A DNA stretch of 64,000 nucleotides from Saccharospirillum salsuginis (GTDB taxonomy: Bacteria; Pseudomonadota; Gammaproteobacteria; Pseudomonadales; Natronospirillaceae), in assembly GCF_014651855.1 (NCBI RefSeq), contig NZ_BMXR01000001.1, positions 666,641 through 730,640 of the forward strand, in the 5' to 3' direction. Numbering within the stretch: the first letter of the stretch is position 1; every line of letters starts with the position of its first letter. Made by a program: the position numbers and the translations under genes. The notes beneath the pieces are model-generated. The model worked only from the letters and a program-made list of their open reading frames with translations. It was not told where the DNA came from and ran no database searches. This document shows, piece by piece, positions 1 through 7,779 of the stretch.

Positions 1-151
1 CGACGACGATGGATTGGGTGCCGTCGGGGGTGTTGGTCCAGCTCAGCGGCGGGGAGACGTCTTCGCCTTCGCCGGAGTATTTTTGGGGGATGGCGCCGCC
101 GTCTTCGAAGGCGGAGCTGGTCAGGGCTAACTCAGACAGTGCGAAAGGCAT
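1..151 (-). CDS. YbhB/YbcL-type PEBP (Raf-kinase-inhibitor-like) protein, 3' part cut off by window edge
   Basis: Reading the minus strand from the ATG at 151 gives 50 codons with no stop up to the window edge. The translation starts MPFALSELALTSSAF and continues with a proline-rich DVSPPLSWTNTP stretch followed by GTQSIVV. The [S/T]PPLSW segment after an N-terminal LTSxAF is characteristic of bacterial phosphatidylethanolamine-binding proteins of the YbhB/YbcL family, small soluble proteins whose ligand is generally unknown. A GGAGG ribosome site lies 6 bases upstream of the ATG (157-162 on the plus strand). Only about a third of the expected length is present. Family call is secure for so short a piece; function is not inferable. 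Confidence 0.8.
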   Translation of the reverse strand, partial: MPFALSELALTSSAFEDGGAIPQKYSGEGEDVSPPLSWTNTPDGTQSIVV

Positions 152-205
152 AATGTGCCTCCTTTTCTTATTCCGTGGGTTGGATGGGCTGGGTGCCATT
201 GGTCC

Positions 206-319
206 GCGACCGAGGACCGGCGCGCCCTTCCAGGGACCGCCGTGAATACATCCATGTAGGCTTAACTTCGGCATCCATGCCTCAGATGTCCCTTCCAGGG
301 CACCCCGGCCCTCGGTCGC
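206..319. repeat. Three-stem palindromic element, copy D1
   Basis: Outer arms near GCGACCGAGG and CCTCGGTCGC are self-complementary. Inside lie hairpin 1 (TACA-TCCA-TGTA, about 247-258) and hairpin 2 (GGCA-TCCA-TGCC). The core is shared with copies at about 40.4, 40.7, 43.4, 45.5, 47.4, 52.6 and 53.0 kb, whereas the arms are specific to this copy. It fills most of the gap between the PEBP gene and the histidine kinase gene. Confidence 0.75.
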
Positions 320-397
320 TTACATTCCAGCCAACACCTCATTCCAAATTCCAAACTGCTGGTTTCAATCAGCATAGCGCAATCCAGGTCGGTCAGG

Positions 398-1870
398 TCA
401 ATCTTCCGATGTGCCCTCCAGGGTATAGATCAACGGCAAGTGGATCCGAACCAGTAATCCGCCCTCGGGGTGGTTCTCCAGAAACAGGTCGCCGCCGTGG
501 CCGTGGATGATGCTTTGGGCGATGCCGAGACCGAGGCCCATGCCGCCGGCATTGGTGGTTTTGCCGTGGTCGAGGCGGGTGTAGGGGTTGAACAGGGTGT
601 CTGGGCGGTCGGTTTGGAGGCCGGGGCCGTGGTCGCGGATGCGGATTTCGACCTGGTCGGCTTCGATGCCGAGGTGAATGTCGGCGCGGCTGCCGTATTG
701 GACGGCGTTGTCGATGAGGTTGGTGAGGCAGCGTTTGAGGGCGAGGGGTTTGCCGATGTATTGGGCGTGCTGGTCGATGTGGACGCTGACGCTTTGGCCG
801 GCGAGGTGTTTTTCGCGGGCGATTTTGTGCAACAGGGCGCCGAGGTCGACGGGTTTGGGGTCTTCGTGGATGTCGGAGTCGCGCACGGTCTGGAGGGCGC
901 CTTTGACCATCATTTCGAGTTCTTCGAGGTCTTCGTCGAGGGAGGCACGCAGTGGTTCGTCGTCGATCATTTCGGCTTGCAGGCGCAGCCGGGTGATGGG
1001 GGTGCGCAGGTCGTGGGAGATGGCGGCGAAGAGTCGTTCGCGGTCGTTGAGGTAGCGTTGGATGCGCATTTTCATGGACTGGAACGCCCGGGAGGTGGCG
1101 TCGAGTTCGCGCATGCCGGAGTCGGGGACGGGGGCCTGGTCGAGGCCGCGGCCGAAGGCGTCGGCGGCTTCTGAGAGACGACGCAGCGGTCGGGTCTGCC
1201 AGCGCACGAACAGGAAGCTGAGGACGCCGACGACGATGAGGGTGGCGCCGAGGGACCACCAGCGGTCGACGGTGAGGACGCGGTTTTTGTTGAGCAGGTA
1301 GGGGTCCGGCAGCAGGGTGGCGAGGTAGAGCCATTGTCCGTTGCTGAGGCTGACCTGGGTGGTGAGGATGGGCGCCGGGTCGGGTTCGAGGACGAGGCTT
1401 TGGCGGATCCAGCGTACGGGGATGTCAGCGATGGGGATGCGCTGGTCGTAGACGCGCACGTCTTCGGGCATGGACAGGGCGAGGGCGAGGTCGATGCCGT
1501 CGAGTTCGTCGATCAGTTGGTCGCGAATGGCGTCGATCAGCGGGCCTTTGAGCGGGGCGTTGACCTCGCGGGTCATGGGGATGCGCATGTCGTTGACGCT
1601 CATGAACAGCCGGCTGCCGCCGACTTCGCGCTGCTGGTCGATGACGATGGGGCGGACGTTGTCCGGCAGTGCCAGAAAGTAGCGGATGGTGGCGGACAGG
1701 GAGGTGGCGAGGTATTGGGCGTTTTTCTCGACCCGCTGGCGGCTGTCGCTGTCGAGTTGACCGGCCCAGATCAGGCTGGTCAGCACCTGGGCCAGGGTGA
1801 TGCCGGTGAGCATGACCACCAGCAGCCGGGCGAACAGCGAACGTGGCAGCCAGCGTTTAAGGCTTGTCAT
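398..1870 (-). CDS. Sensor histidine kinase, GtrS/EnvZ-like, of a sugar-linked two-component system
   Basis: 490 aa inner-membrane kinase that should autophosphorylate and pass phosphate to the adjacent regulator. A membrane segment at about residues 13-38 and a second at about 205-222 flank a periplasmic domain of roughly 165 residues. A HAMP-like linker follows, then the H box ISHDLRTPITRL with phospho-acceptor His at about 286, an N box (NLIDNAVQYG) and glycine boxes DHGPGL and GMGLGLGIA. I chose the ATG at 1870, which overlaps the response regulator end by 14 bases; a longer in-frame start at 1900 adds only ten unconserved residues. The last gene of a three-gene operon after a GtsA-like sugar-binding protein, it resembles in context the Pseudomonas GtrS/GltR glucose system. 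The exact signal is inference. Confidence 0.9.
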   Translation of the reverse strand: MTSLKRWLPRSLFARLLVVMLTGITLAQVLTSLIWAGQLDSDSRQRVEKNAQYLATSLSATIRYFLALPDNVRPIVIDQQREVGGSRLFMSVNDMRIPMTREVNAPLKGPLIDAIRDQLIDELDGIDLALALSMPEDVRVYDQRIPIADIPVRWIRQSLVLEPDPAPILTTQVSLSNGQWLYLATLLPDPYLLNKNRVLTVDRWWSLGATLIVVGVLSFLFVRWQTRPLRRLSEAADAFGRGLDQAPVPDSGMRELDATSRAFQSMKMRIQRYLNDRERLFAAISHDLRTPITRLRLQAEMIDDEPLRASLDEDLEELEMMVKGALQTVRDSDIHEDPKPVDLGALLHKIAREKHLAGQSVSVHIDQHAQYIGKPLALKRCLTNLIDNAVQYGSRADIHLGIEADQVEIRIRDHGPGLQTDRPDTLFNPYTRLDHGKTTNAGGMGLGLGIAQSIIHGHGGDLFLENHPEGGLLVRIHLPLIYTLEGTSED

Positions 1871-2588
1871 GCACGCGCTCCACTTCCGCGGTGAACACAT
1901 AGCCCTGGCCGCGCACGGTTTTGATCAACTGGCTGGCGCGACCCTCGTCGCCGAGCCGGGTGCGCAGTCGGCTGATCTGGACGTCCAGATACCGGTCCAG
2001 CGGCCCCAGGTCGCGGCCCCGTGTGGCTTTCATCAGATAGCTGCGCGAGAGCACTTCTCCGGCGTGGTCGAGAAACAGACGCAGCAGTTGGAAGTCGGCC
2101 CCGCTGATGGTCTCGGCGGCCCCGGAACCCCGGCCCAGGGTGCGTTCCAGGGTGTCCAGGTAATGGTCGCCGAAGCGGTAGTAACGGCCACCGTCGGTCG
2201 GCGTGACGTTGGCCGGTTCGTAGCGCCGGTGGATGGCCTTTATCCGCGCCAGCAGTTCGCGTGGGCTGAAGGGTTTGGCGATGTAGTCGTCGGCGCCCAT
2301 TTCCAGGCCGACGACCCGGTCGGTCTCCTCGGCGTTGGCGGTGAGCATGATGATGGGCACGTCCGAGACGGCGCGGATCTTCTGGCAGACACTGAAGCCG
2401 TCCTGGCCCGGCAACATGATGTCGAGTACGACCAGCGACACTTCTGAGGCGGACTCGCGGAAATCGGTCAGGAAAGATTCCCCGTCGGCGGCGACCGACA
2501 CCCGATAGTTGTTCTTTTCCAGGTAGCTTTTCAGCAGTTCCCGAATTTTATAGTCGTCGTCGACGACCACGATGCGATTCGACGTCAT
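1857..2588 (-). CDS. OmpR-family response regulator
   Basis: 243 aa DNA-binding regulator. The receiver domain (about 1-118) shows the acidic pair D10/D11, phospho-acceptor D56 in LVVLDIMLPGQDG and the conserved lysine in IAKPFSP. The C-terminal winged helix (about 145-235) ends with KTVRGQGYVF, the standard OmpR/PhoB signature. The start ATG shares a base with the TAA stop of the upstream binding-protein gene (TAATG), and the end overlaps the kinase, so the three are translationally coupled. It probably controls the divergent carbohydrate ABC operon starting at 4132; the 29-bp-spaced inverted repeat at 3904-3940 is a possible binding site. Cognate target is inferred from position only. Confidence 0.93.
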   Translation of the reverse strand: MTSNRIVVVDDDYKIRELLKSYLEKNNYRVSVAADGESFLTDFRESASEVSLVVLDIMLPGQDGFSVCQKIRAVSDVPIIMLTANAEETDRVVGLEMGADDYIAKPFSPRELLARIKAIHRRYEPANVTPTDGGRYYRFGDHYLDTLERTLGRGSGAAETISGADFQLLRLFLDHAGEVLSRSYLMKATRGRDLGPLDRYLDVQISRLRTRLGDEGRASQLIKTVRGQGYVFTAEVERVHDKP

Positions 2589-3844
2589 TACTTCAGGGCT
2601 CTCAAGGTTTGCGCCAGTTGGGCCGTCGCCGTTTCAGGCGTGACTCGCGCGTCGATAAAGAAACGATGGACGATCTCGAATACGGCGTCTTCGGATTCCG
2701 GCGAGGTCGCCATGGAGTGCGCCATGCTCGGCGCCAGCCGCCCTTCGTCGCCGGCTTGTACGAAGACATGGTGTGCGGCTCGGGCGCAGTCGTCGAAGTC
2801 CGCGACGGATACATCCCGTCGCACCGGCAGCGTGCCTTTGGCTTCGCTGAACGCCCGTTGCACGGACGGCGACAGCAAGGTGTCGATGAAGGCCGGCACC
2901 GCCTCCGGGTTGGGGTGATCGCGAAAGACGACGAAGGTGTCGATGCTGTACAGGTGTTGCTCGGTCGTGCCCGGGACAGGCAGGCACAGGTAGTCCTCAC
3001 CCGGTTTCAGCCCCCAGGCCCTGAACTCGCCCTTCACCCAATCGCCCATGATCTGCACCGCCGCTTCGCCTTCGGCCACCATGCGGCTGGCTTCCTGCCA
3101 TTCCCGATTGCCGATGCCGGGGTCCATCAGGCTTTTCAGTTCACGCAGCAGACGAAACGTTTCCACGACCCGGGGGTCGTTGAGGATGGCGTCGTCGTGT
3201 TCGACGAAGTAACGGCGGTAAAACGTGGGCCCGGCGACGCTCAGCAACAAGGTTTCGAACAAGGTGGCGTTCTGCCAGGGCTGATTGCCGTGCGCCAGGG
3301 GAACAATACCAGCTTCCCGCAACGCGGGCGCGAGATCGATGAGTTGACTCCAGGTCGTCGGCAGCGGCAGGTCCAGTTGCTGAAAGACACGCGGATTCAG
3401 CCACAGCCAGTTGATGCGATGGATGCTCAGGGGAATGGCGACGCGCGCGCCGTCGACACGAATCAATTCGTTGACCACCGGATGAAACAACTCGGTCCGA
3501 TTCAGTACCGGATCGCTCAATGGCTGCAGAAACCCCAGGTTGGCCCAGTGTTCGATGTTGGGGCCGATGATCTGCGCCGCACCCGGTGGGGTGCCGGCGA
3601 TCACTCTGGCCTTCAATACGGCCATGGCGGAATCCCCGCCGCCGCCGCGCACCGGATAATCGGTCCAGGCCACACCCTGCTCCGCCAGGCTCGCTTTCAG
3701 GACATCGGCGGCGGCCTGTTCGCCGTCGGAAGTCCACCAGTGCAGCACTTCGAGCGCCTGGTCGGTCGCGAGTGCGGGGCGAATGGCCATCGCAATGAAG
3801 ATCGTCAGTACAACTATCGGCTTCATGGTTTTTGTTATCGTCAC
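2588..3844 (-). CDS. GtsA-like periplasmic glucose/sugar-binding protein, first gene of the two-component operon
   Basis: 418 aa with an N-terminal signal sequence ending near ALA (about residue 26). The mature start LEVLHWWTSDGEQAAA, the glycine run VRGGGGDSAM and the segment SIHRINWLWLNP match the pseudomonad glucose-binding protein GtsA of ABC transporters (solute-binding family COG1653). It is unusual here because no permease genes accompany it; instead it is followed directly by a response regulator and a kinase. It may therefore present sugar to the kinase sensor domain rather than, or in addition to, serving transport. A start at the internal MKPIVVL (residue 7) is also possible. Family confidence is high; the sensory role is my inference. 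Confidence 0.85.
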   Translation of the reverse strand: MTITKTMKPIVVLTIFIAMAIRPALATDQALEVLHWWTSDGEQAAADVLKASLAEQGVAWTDYPVRGGGGDSAMAVLKARVIAGTPPGAAQIIGPNIEHWANLGFLQPLSDPVLNRTELFHPVVNELIRVDGARVAIPLSIHRINWLWLNPRVFQQLDLPLPTTWSQLIDLAPALREAGIVPLAHGNQPWQNATLFETLLLSVAGPTFYRRYFVEHDDAILNDPRVVETFRLLRELKSLMDPGIGNREWQEASRMVAEGEAAVQIMGDWVKGEFRAWGLKPGEDYLCLPVPGTTEQHLYSIDTFVVFRDHPNPEAVPAFIDTLLSPSVQRAFSEAKGTLPVRRDVSVADFDDCARAAHHVFVQAGDEGRLAPSMAHSMATSPESEDAVFEIVHRFFIDARVTPETATAQLAQTLRALK

Positions 3845-4131
3845 CGTCAGAACATCATCCTAACGCACAAGTCCCCTTCAAAGTATTGCTTAATCTTACC
3901 GCTATCTTTCAATGGGTATCGACTGTCTTTCCTGAAAGATTCGGATAGGTCCCCACCGACAAAACCAATCCAGGTTCCCGCCCGAGTGCATCGCGTTCCG
4001 GCGTCTCTTTCCAACTCCCTTTCAACGCCTCGAACAGTGCATTAACAGTCAGACAGGCTCCGGCTCTAGAGTGACCCTGCGCTCGTTCGATGCGAGCCCA
4101 AACGACCAATAACAACAAAGAGGAACGCCTT
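3845..4131. promoter_or_regulatory. Divergent promoter region between sugar-sensing and sugar-transport operons, with inverted repeat 3904-3940
   Basis: This 287-bp gap separates the minus-strand sensing operon from the plus-strand ABC operon. The one clear symmetric feature is ATCTTTCA at 3904-3911 facing TGAAAGAT at 3933-3940, a perfect 8-bp inverted repeat with a 21-bp spacer. It is a candidate site for the neighbouring OmpR-type regulator. I could not identify convincing -35/-10 pairs. Confidence 0.4.
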
Positions 4132-5385
4132 ATGCCTGCGATTAAACGTGGCCTGGTATTGGCCACCGCGGCCTGCGCCCTGACCCTGAACGCCACCGCC
4201 CAAACCCTGACCATCGAAAGCTGGCGTGTGGACGACAAGGACCTGTGGGAAGACGTATTGATTCCCGCATTCAACGAACACAACCCGGACATCGAGGTGC
4301 GTTTCAAGCCCACCTCGCCGACCGAATACGACTCATCGATCAACGCTCGCCTGCAGGCCGGCACCGCCGGCGACCTGATCACCTGCCGCCCGTTCGATGT
4401 CTCGTTGAACCTCTACAAACAGGGGCACCTCGAAGCCCTGAACGGACTGTGGGGTCTGGACCATTACCAGGACTTCGCCAAGCGCGCCTGGAGCACCGAC
4501 GACGGCCAGACCGCCTTCTGTCTGCCGATGGCCTCAGTCATTCACGGCTTCTTTTACAACAAGGACATTTTCGAGGAACTGGATCTTGAAGTGCCGGCCA
4601 CCCGGGAAGACTTCTTCGGGGTTCTGGAAACGGTGAAACAGGATTCCAGCTATACGCCGCTGGCGCTCGGCACCAATGACCAGTGGGAATCGAACCAGAT
4701 CGTTTTTACCAACATCGGCGCCAACCATTGGAACGGTGAAGAAGGTCGAATGGCGTTGCTGAACGGCGAGGCCAAGTTCACCGACCCGGCTTTCGTTGAC
4801 GCCTGGGAAGACATGGCACGCTGGGGCGATTACATGGGTCGTGGCTATGAAGCCCAGACGTATGGCGACTCGCAAAACCTGTTCGCGCTCGGTCGCGCCG
4901 CCATTTATCCGACCGGTTCCTGGGACATCGCCTATTTCAACGACCAGGCCCTGTCCGACTTCGGTGCGTTCAAACCACCGGTCGCCGAGGAGGGAGACAC
5001 CTGTTACATCTCCGACCACACCGACATCGGCATCGGCATCAACAAGCACTCCGAAAACACCGAAGCGGCCAAGGCGTTTCTGAACTGGGTGGCGAGCCCG
5101 GAATTCGCCGACCTGTTCACCAACAAGGTGACCGGTTTCTTCTCGCTGTCCAATCACGATGTGGACGTTCAGGACCCGGTCGCGGCGGAGATGATCAGCT
5201 GGCGTCAGGAGTGTGAATCGACGATCCGACTGAACGCGCAAGTGATGAATCGCGGTACACCGAACATGGAGCAGGAACTGTGGGTGGTGAGCAGTCAGGT
5301 TCTGAACGGCACCCTGTCACCCGAAGCCGCCGCCGAGAAAATCCAGTCCGGCTTCGCGCAATGGTACGAACCTCAGTCCGAGTAA
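4132..5385 (+). CDS. Carbohydrate ABC transporter substrate-binding protein
   Basis: 417 aa periplasmic binding protein. The signal peptide covers about residues 1-23 (ends NATAQ), and the mature protein opens TLTIESWRVDDKDLWEDV as in COG1653 sugar-binding proteins. Further matches are INARLQAGTAGDLITC and the C-terminal AAKAFLNWVASPEFADLFT hinge region. Start chosen at ATG 4132 because of GAGGAACGCC just upstream and because the signal peptide begins there; an upstream start would add an unlikely 14-residue hydrophilic leader. It is separated from its two permease genes by a terminator-like hairpin and a repeat array, an arrangement that usually gives excess binding protein. The sugar is not predictable from sequence. 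No ATPase gene follows, so a shared ATPase elsewhere is implied. Confidence 0.9.
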   Translation: MPAIKRGLVLATAACALTLNATAQTLTIESWRVDDKDLWEDVLIPAFNEHNPDIEVRFKPTSPTEYDSSINARLQAGTAGDLITCRPFDVSLNLYKQGHLEALNGLWGLDHYQDFAKRAWSTDDGQTAFCLPMASVIHGFFYNKDIFEELDLEVPATREDFFGVLETVKQDSSYTPLALGTNDQWESNQIVFTNIGANHWNGEEGRMALLNGEAKFTDPAFVDAWEDMARWGDYMGRGYEAQTYGDSQNLFALGRAAIYPTGSWDIAYFNDQALSDFGAFKPPVAEEGDTCYISDHTDIGIGINKHSENTEAAKAFLNWVASPEFADLFTNKVTGFFSLSNHDVDVQDPVAAEMISWRQECESTIRLNAQVMNRGTPNMEQELWVVSSQVLNGTLSPEAAAEKIQSGFAQWYEPQSE

Positions 5386-5429
5386 TCGGGCTGTGGAGCT
5401 CACTGCGGAACCTGCACAGTGGCTCCTTT

Positions 5430-5458
5430 GAGGAGCCCTCCGGGGCTCCTCCTTTTTT
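5430..5458 (+). terminator. Rho-independent terminator/attenuator after the binding-protein gene
   Basis: Stem GAGGAGCCC (5430-5438) pairs perfectly with GGGCTCCTC (5443-5451), a four-base loop, followed by a six-T run at 5453-5458. Its place between the binding-protein and permease genes fits partial termination that lowers permease expression. Confidence 0.85.
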
Positions 5459-5467
5459 GAACACTTC

Positions 5468-5844
5468 GTAGGGCAGAAGAGGCCTGGCCGATATCTGCCG
5501 TGGGGAGAACGTCGAGCCTCGGACGTTCCCACCGGCACAACGCAAAACGGCAGATGTCGGCTCCACCTCTTCTGCCCTACATACAGCGACACCCTCATAC
5601 CGTAGGGCAGAAGAGCCCGAAGGGCGTTATCTGCCGTGGGGAGAAGGTAGTGCCACAGACTGACCCACTGGCACAAAAAAACGGCAGATGTCGGCTCCAC
5701 CTCTTCTGCCCTACATACAGCGACACCCTCATACCGTAGGGCAGAAGAGGCCCAGCCGATATCTGCCGTGGGGAGAAGGCAGTGCCACAGACTGACCCAC
5801 TGGCACAAAAACGGCAGATGTCGGCTCCACCTCTTCTGCCCTAC
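5468..5844. repeat. Tandem array of three GTAGGGCAGAAGAG palindromes (A1-A3)
   Basis: Three palindromic units lie at 5468-5580, 5602-5714 and 5736-5844. Each starts GTAGGGCAGAAGAG and ends with its complement CTCTTCTGCCCTAC, with an inner complementary pair CGATATCTGCCG / CGGCAGATGTCGG. The two spacers (5581-5601 and 5715-5735) are the same 21-base sequence, so the array is a 134-bp tandem repeat. A fourth copy is at 54372-54482. They resemble REP pairs (BIMEs) with the GTAG signature. Confidence 0.9.
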
Positions 5845-5890
5845 CCAACACGACAACAACAGCCATGATTAAAACAGTGTGGTTTCCACT

Positions 5891-6805
5891 ATGAGACGTA
5901 CCTTTCCCTGGCACATCGTTGTATTTCTGGCACCAGCGGTGCTGATCTACACCGTCTTCAGTGCCTACCCCTTATTCGACACCCTGCGCCTGAGCTTTTT
6001 CACCGACAGCACCTCCGGTGAACGCAGCTTCGCGGGGTTGACCAACTTCATCACCCTGCTCGGCGATGACACCTGGTCCGATGCCTTCTGGAACGCGATG
6101 TGGAACAACACGAAGTTCTTCATTATCCACTTGCTGGTTCAGAACCCGATCGGTTTGGCATTGGCCGCGCTGTTAAGCCTGAAAGGTTTGAAAGGCGCAC
6201 GCACCTACCGGACGCTGATTTTTCTGCCCACGTTATTGTCCGTTGTCATCATCGGCTTTATCTGGCAATTGATCCTCAGTCCGTTGTGGGGCGTGTCCGA
6301 GGGCTTTCTGGAATTCTTCGGGCTCGGTTTCCTGTTCGATGCCTGGCTGGGCAAGGAGTCCACGGCCCTGGTTACCCTGGCGTTGATTTCCGTCTGGCAG
6401 TTCATCGGTATTCCGATGATGCTGATATACGCCGCCATGCTGTCCATTCCCGACGATTTGATCGAGGCGGCGCATGTCGATGGCGCTTCGCCCTGGCGAA
6501 TATTCTGGTCGATCCGGCTGCCGCTGATTTTCCCGACTCTGGGGCTGGTCACCATCCTGACGTTCGTCGGCAATTTCAACGCATTTGAATTGATTTACGC
6601 CGTGAAAGGCGCGCTCGGCGGTCCGAATTTCGCCACCGATATTCTGGGGACGTTTTTCTACCGCACCTTTTTCGGTTACCAGTCCCAAATCGGCAGCGCG
6701 ACCATGGGGGCGACCGTGGCGACGATGATGTTCCTGGTCATCCTGTTCGGTGTGATGGCGTATTTCTATTTCATCCAGCGGCGGCTGACCCGCTACCAGC
6801 TCTGA
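5891..6805 (+). CDS. Carbohydrate ABC transporter permease (MalF/LacF type)
   Basis: 304 aa inner-membrane protein with about six membrane segments, opening FPWHIVVFLAPAVLIYTVF, the usual first helix of sugar permeases. The cytoplasmic EAA loop, which docks the ATPase, is at about residues 191-211: EAAHVDGASPWRIFWSIRLP. ATG 5891 was preferred over an in-frame GTG at 5879 because homologues start at this point; the ribosome site is weak either way, which suggests low translation. It is 505 bp downstream of its binding-protein gene and 12 bp upstream of the second permease. Assignment to a sugar family beyond COG1175 is not possible from sequence alone. Confidence 0.9.
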   Translation: MRRTFPWHIVVFLAPAVLIYTVFSAYPLFDTLRLSFFTDSTSGERSFAGLTNFITLLGDDTWSDAFWNAMWNNTKFFIIHLLVQNPIGLALAALLSLKGLKGARTYRTLIFLPTLLSVVIIGFIWQLILSPLWGVSEGFLEFFGLGFLFDAWLGKESTALVTLALISVWQFIGIPMMLIYAAMLSIPDDLIEAAHVDGASPWRIFWSIRLPLIFPTLGLVTILTFVGNFNAFELIYAVKGALGGPNFATDILGTFFYRTFFGYQSQIGSATMGATVATMMFLVILFGVMAYFYFIQRRLTRYQL

Positions 6806-6817
6806 GGAGACCGGTTC

Positions 6818-7660
6818 ATGACTTTGCATAACACCCGACAGCACAGCCGGACCGCGTTCGTTCATATCGCCCTGGCCGGCTACACTGTGATCGCGCTGTT
6901 CCCGATCCTGATGGTGATCGTCAATTCGTTCAAATCCCGGCGCGCCATCTTCAACGACCCGTTGGCGCTGCCCACACCGGACAGCTTCAGCCTGACCGGT
7001 TACGCCAAGGTGCTTGAGGAATCGAATTTTCTGTTGTTCTTCGGCAACAGCCTGATCGTCACTCTCATCCCACTGGCTCTCGTCCTCCTGTTCGGCGCCA
7101 TGGCCGCCTGGGCGTTGAGTGAATACAAGTTCCCGGGCAATCGCTGGATGGCCCTGTTCCTGGCCATGGGCATCATGGTGCCGATCCGTTTGGGCACGGT
7201 CAGCATTCTGGACATCATGGTGGGGCTGGACCTGGTCAACACCCGGCTGGCGTTGATTCTGGTGTACACGGCTCAGGGGTTACCGCTGGCGATATTTATT
7301 TTGACCGAGTTCGTCAGCCAGGTGCCAACCGAATTGAAAGAAGCCGCGCGCTGCGACGGCATCAGCGAGTATCGGTTGTTCTTTCAGATCATCCTGCCGC
7401 TGATTCGACCCGCCGTGGCGACCGTGGCGGTATTTACCATGGTGCCGATGTGGAACGACCTCTGGTTCCCGTTGATACTGGCACCGGGTGAAGCGACGCA
7501 GACGATTCAGCTGGGTGTTCAGCAGTTCATCGGACAGTATGTGACGGACTGGAATTCGGTGTTGAGTGCGCTGACGTTGGCGGTACTGCCGGTGCTAGTG
7601 TTGTATGTCTTCTTCTCGCAGCAGTTGATTCGCGGGTTGACCTCGGGGGCGGTGAAGTAG
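6818..7660 (+). CDS. Carbohydrate ABC transporter permease (MalG/LacG type)
   Basis: 280 aa, six predicted membrane segments. The EAA motif lies near residue 175: ELKEAARCDGISEYRLFF followed by QIILPLIRP. The ATG is preceded by GAGGAGACCGG, a strong ribosome site. It forms a heterodimeric channel with the product of the gene ending at 6805. Together with the binding protein at 4132 it makes a three-component importer that lacks its own ATP-binding subunit in this window; the only ABC ATPase gene seen here belongs to the unrelated ynj operon. COG0395 family. Confidence 0.9.
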   Translation: MTLHNTRQHSRTAFVHIALAGYTVIALFPILMVIVNSFKSRRAIFNDPLALPTPDSFSLTGYAKVLEESNFLLFFGNSLIVTLIPLALVLLFGAMAAWALSEYKFPGNRWMALFLAMGIMVPIRLGTVSILDIMVGLDLVNTRLALILVYTAQGLPLAIFILTEFVSQVPTELKEAARCDGISEYRLFFQIILPLIRPAVATVAVFTMVPMWNDLWFPLILAPGEATQTIQLGVQQFIGQYVTDWNSVLSALTLAVLPVLVLYVFFSQQLIRGLTSGAVK

Positions 7661-7674
7661 TCCACGCCCAGGTT

Positions 7675-7753
7675 GTTGGATTACGGTCCTATCGGACCTA
7701 ATCCAACCTACTATTGACAGTAGGTTGGATTAGCGCGTAACGCGTAATCCAAC
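7675..7753. repeat. Pair of GTAGGTTGGATTA REP hairpins, inverted (family B)
   Basis: A minus-oriented unit at 7675-7711 and a plus-oriented unit at 7720-7753 each contain GTAGGTTGGATTA with its complement TAATCCAAC across a short variable loop. The two GTAG ends face each other, a classic BIME layout. It sits between the convergent permease and malE-like genes. Further copies occur near 40.4-40.5, 47.2 and 63.7 kb. Confidence 0.9.
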
Positions 7754-7779
7754 ACAAACCGAGGCACGACACACACCCA

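Noticed and set aside
393..1334. Long minus-strand frame of 313 codons rich in R and P
   Set aside because: It is a shadow of the histidine kinase gene on the same strand in another frame; composition is typical of GC-rich frame artefacts.
2609..4045. 478-codon plus-strand frame opposite the GtsA-like gene
   Set aside because: Antisense shadow; no ribosome site, no domain, and the minus-strand gene is clearly real.
5468..5844. Regularly spaced repeats suggestive of a CRISPR array
   Set aside because: Units are about 110 bp and palindromic, the spacers are identical 21-mers, and no cas genes are near.
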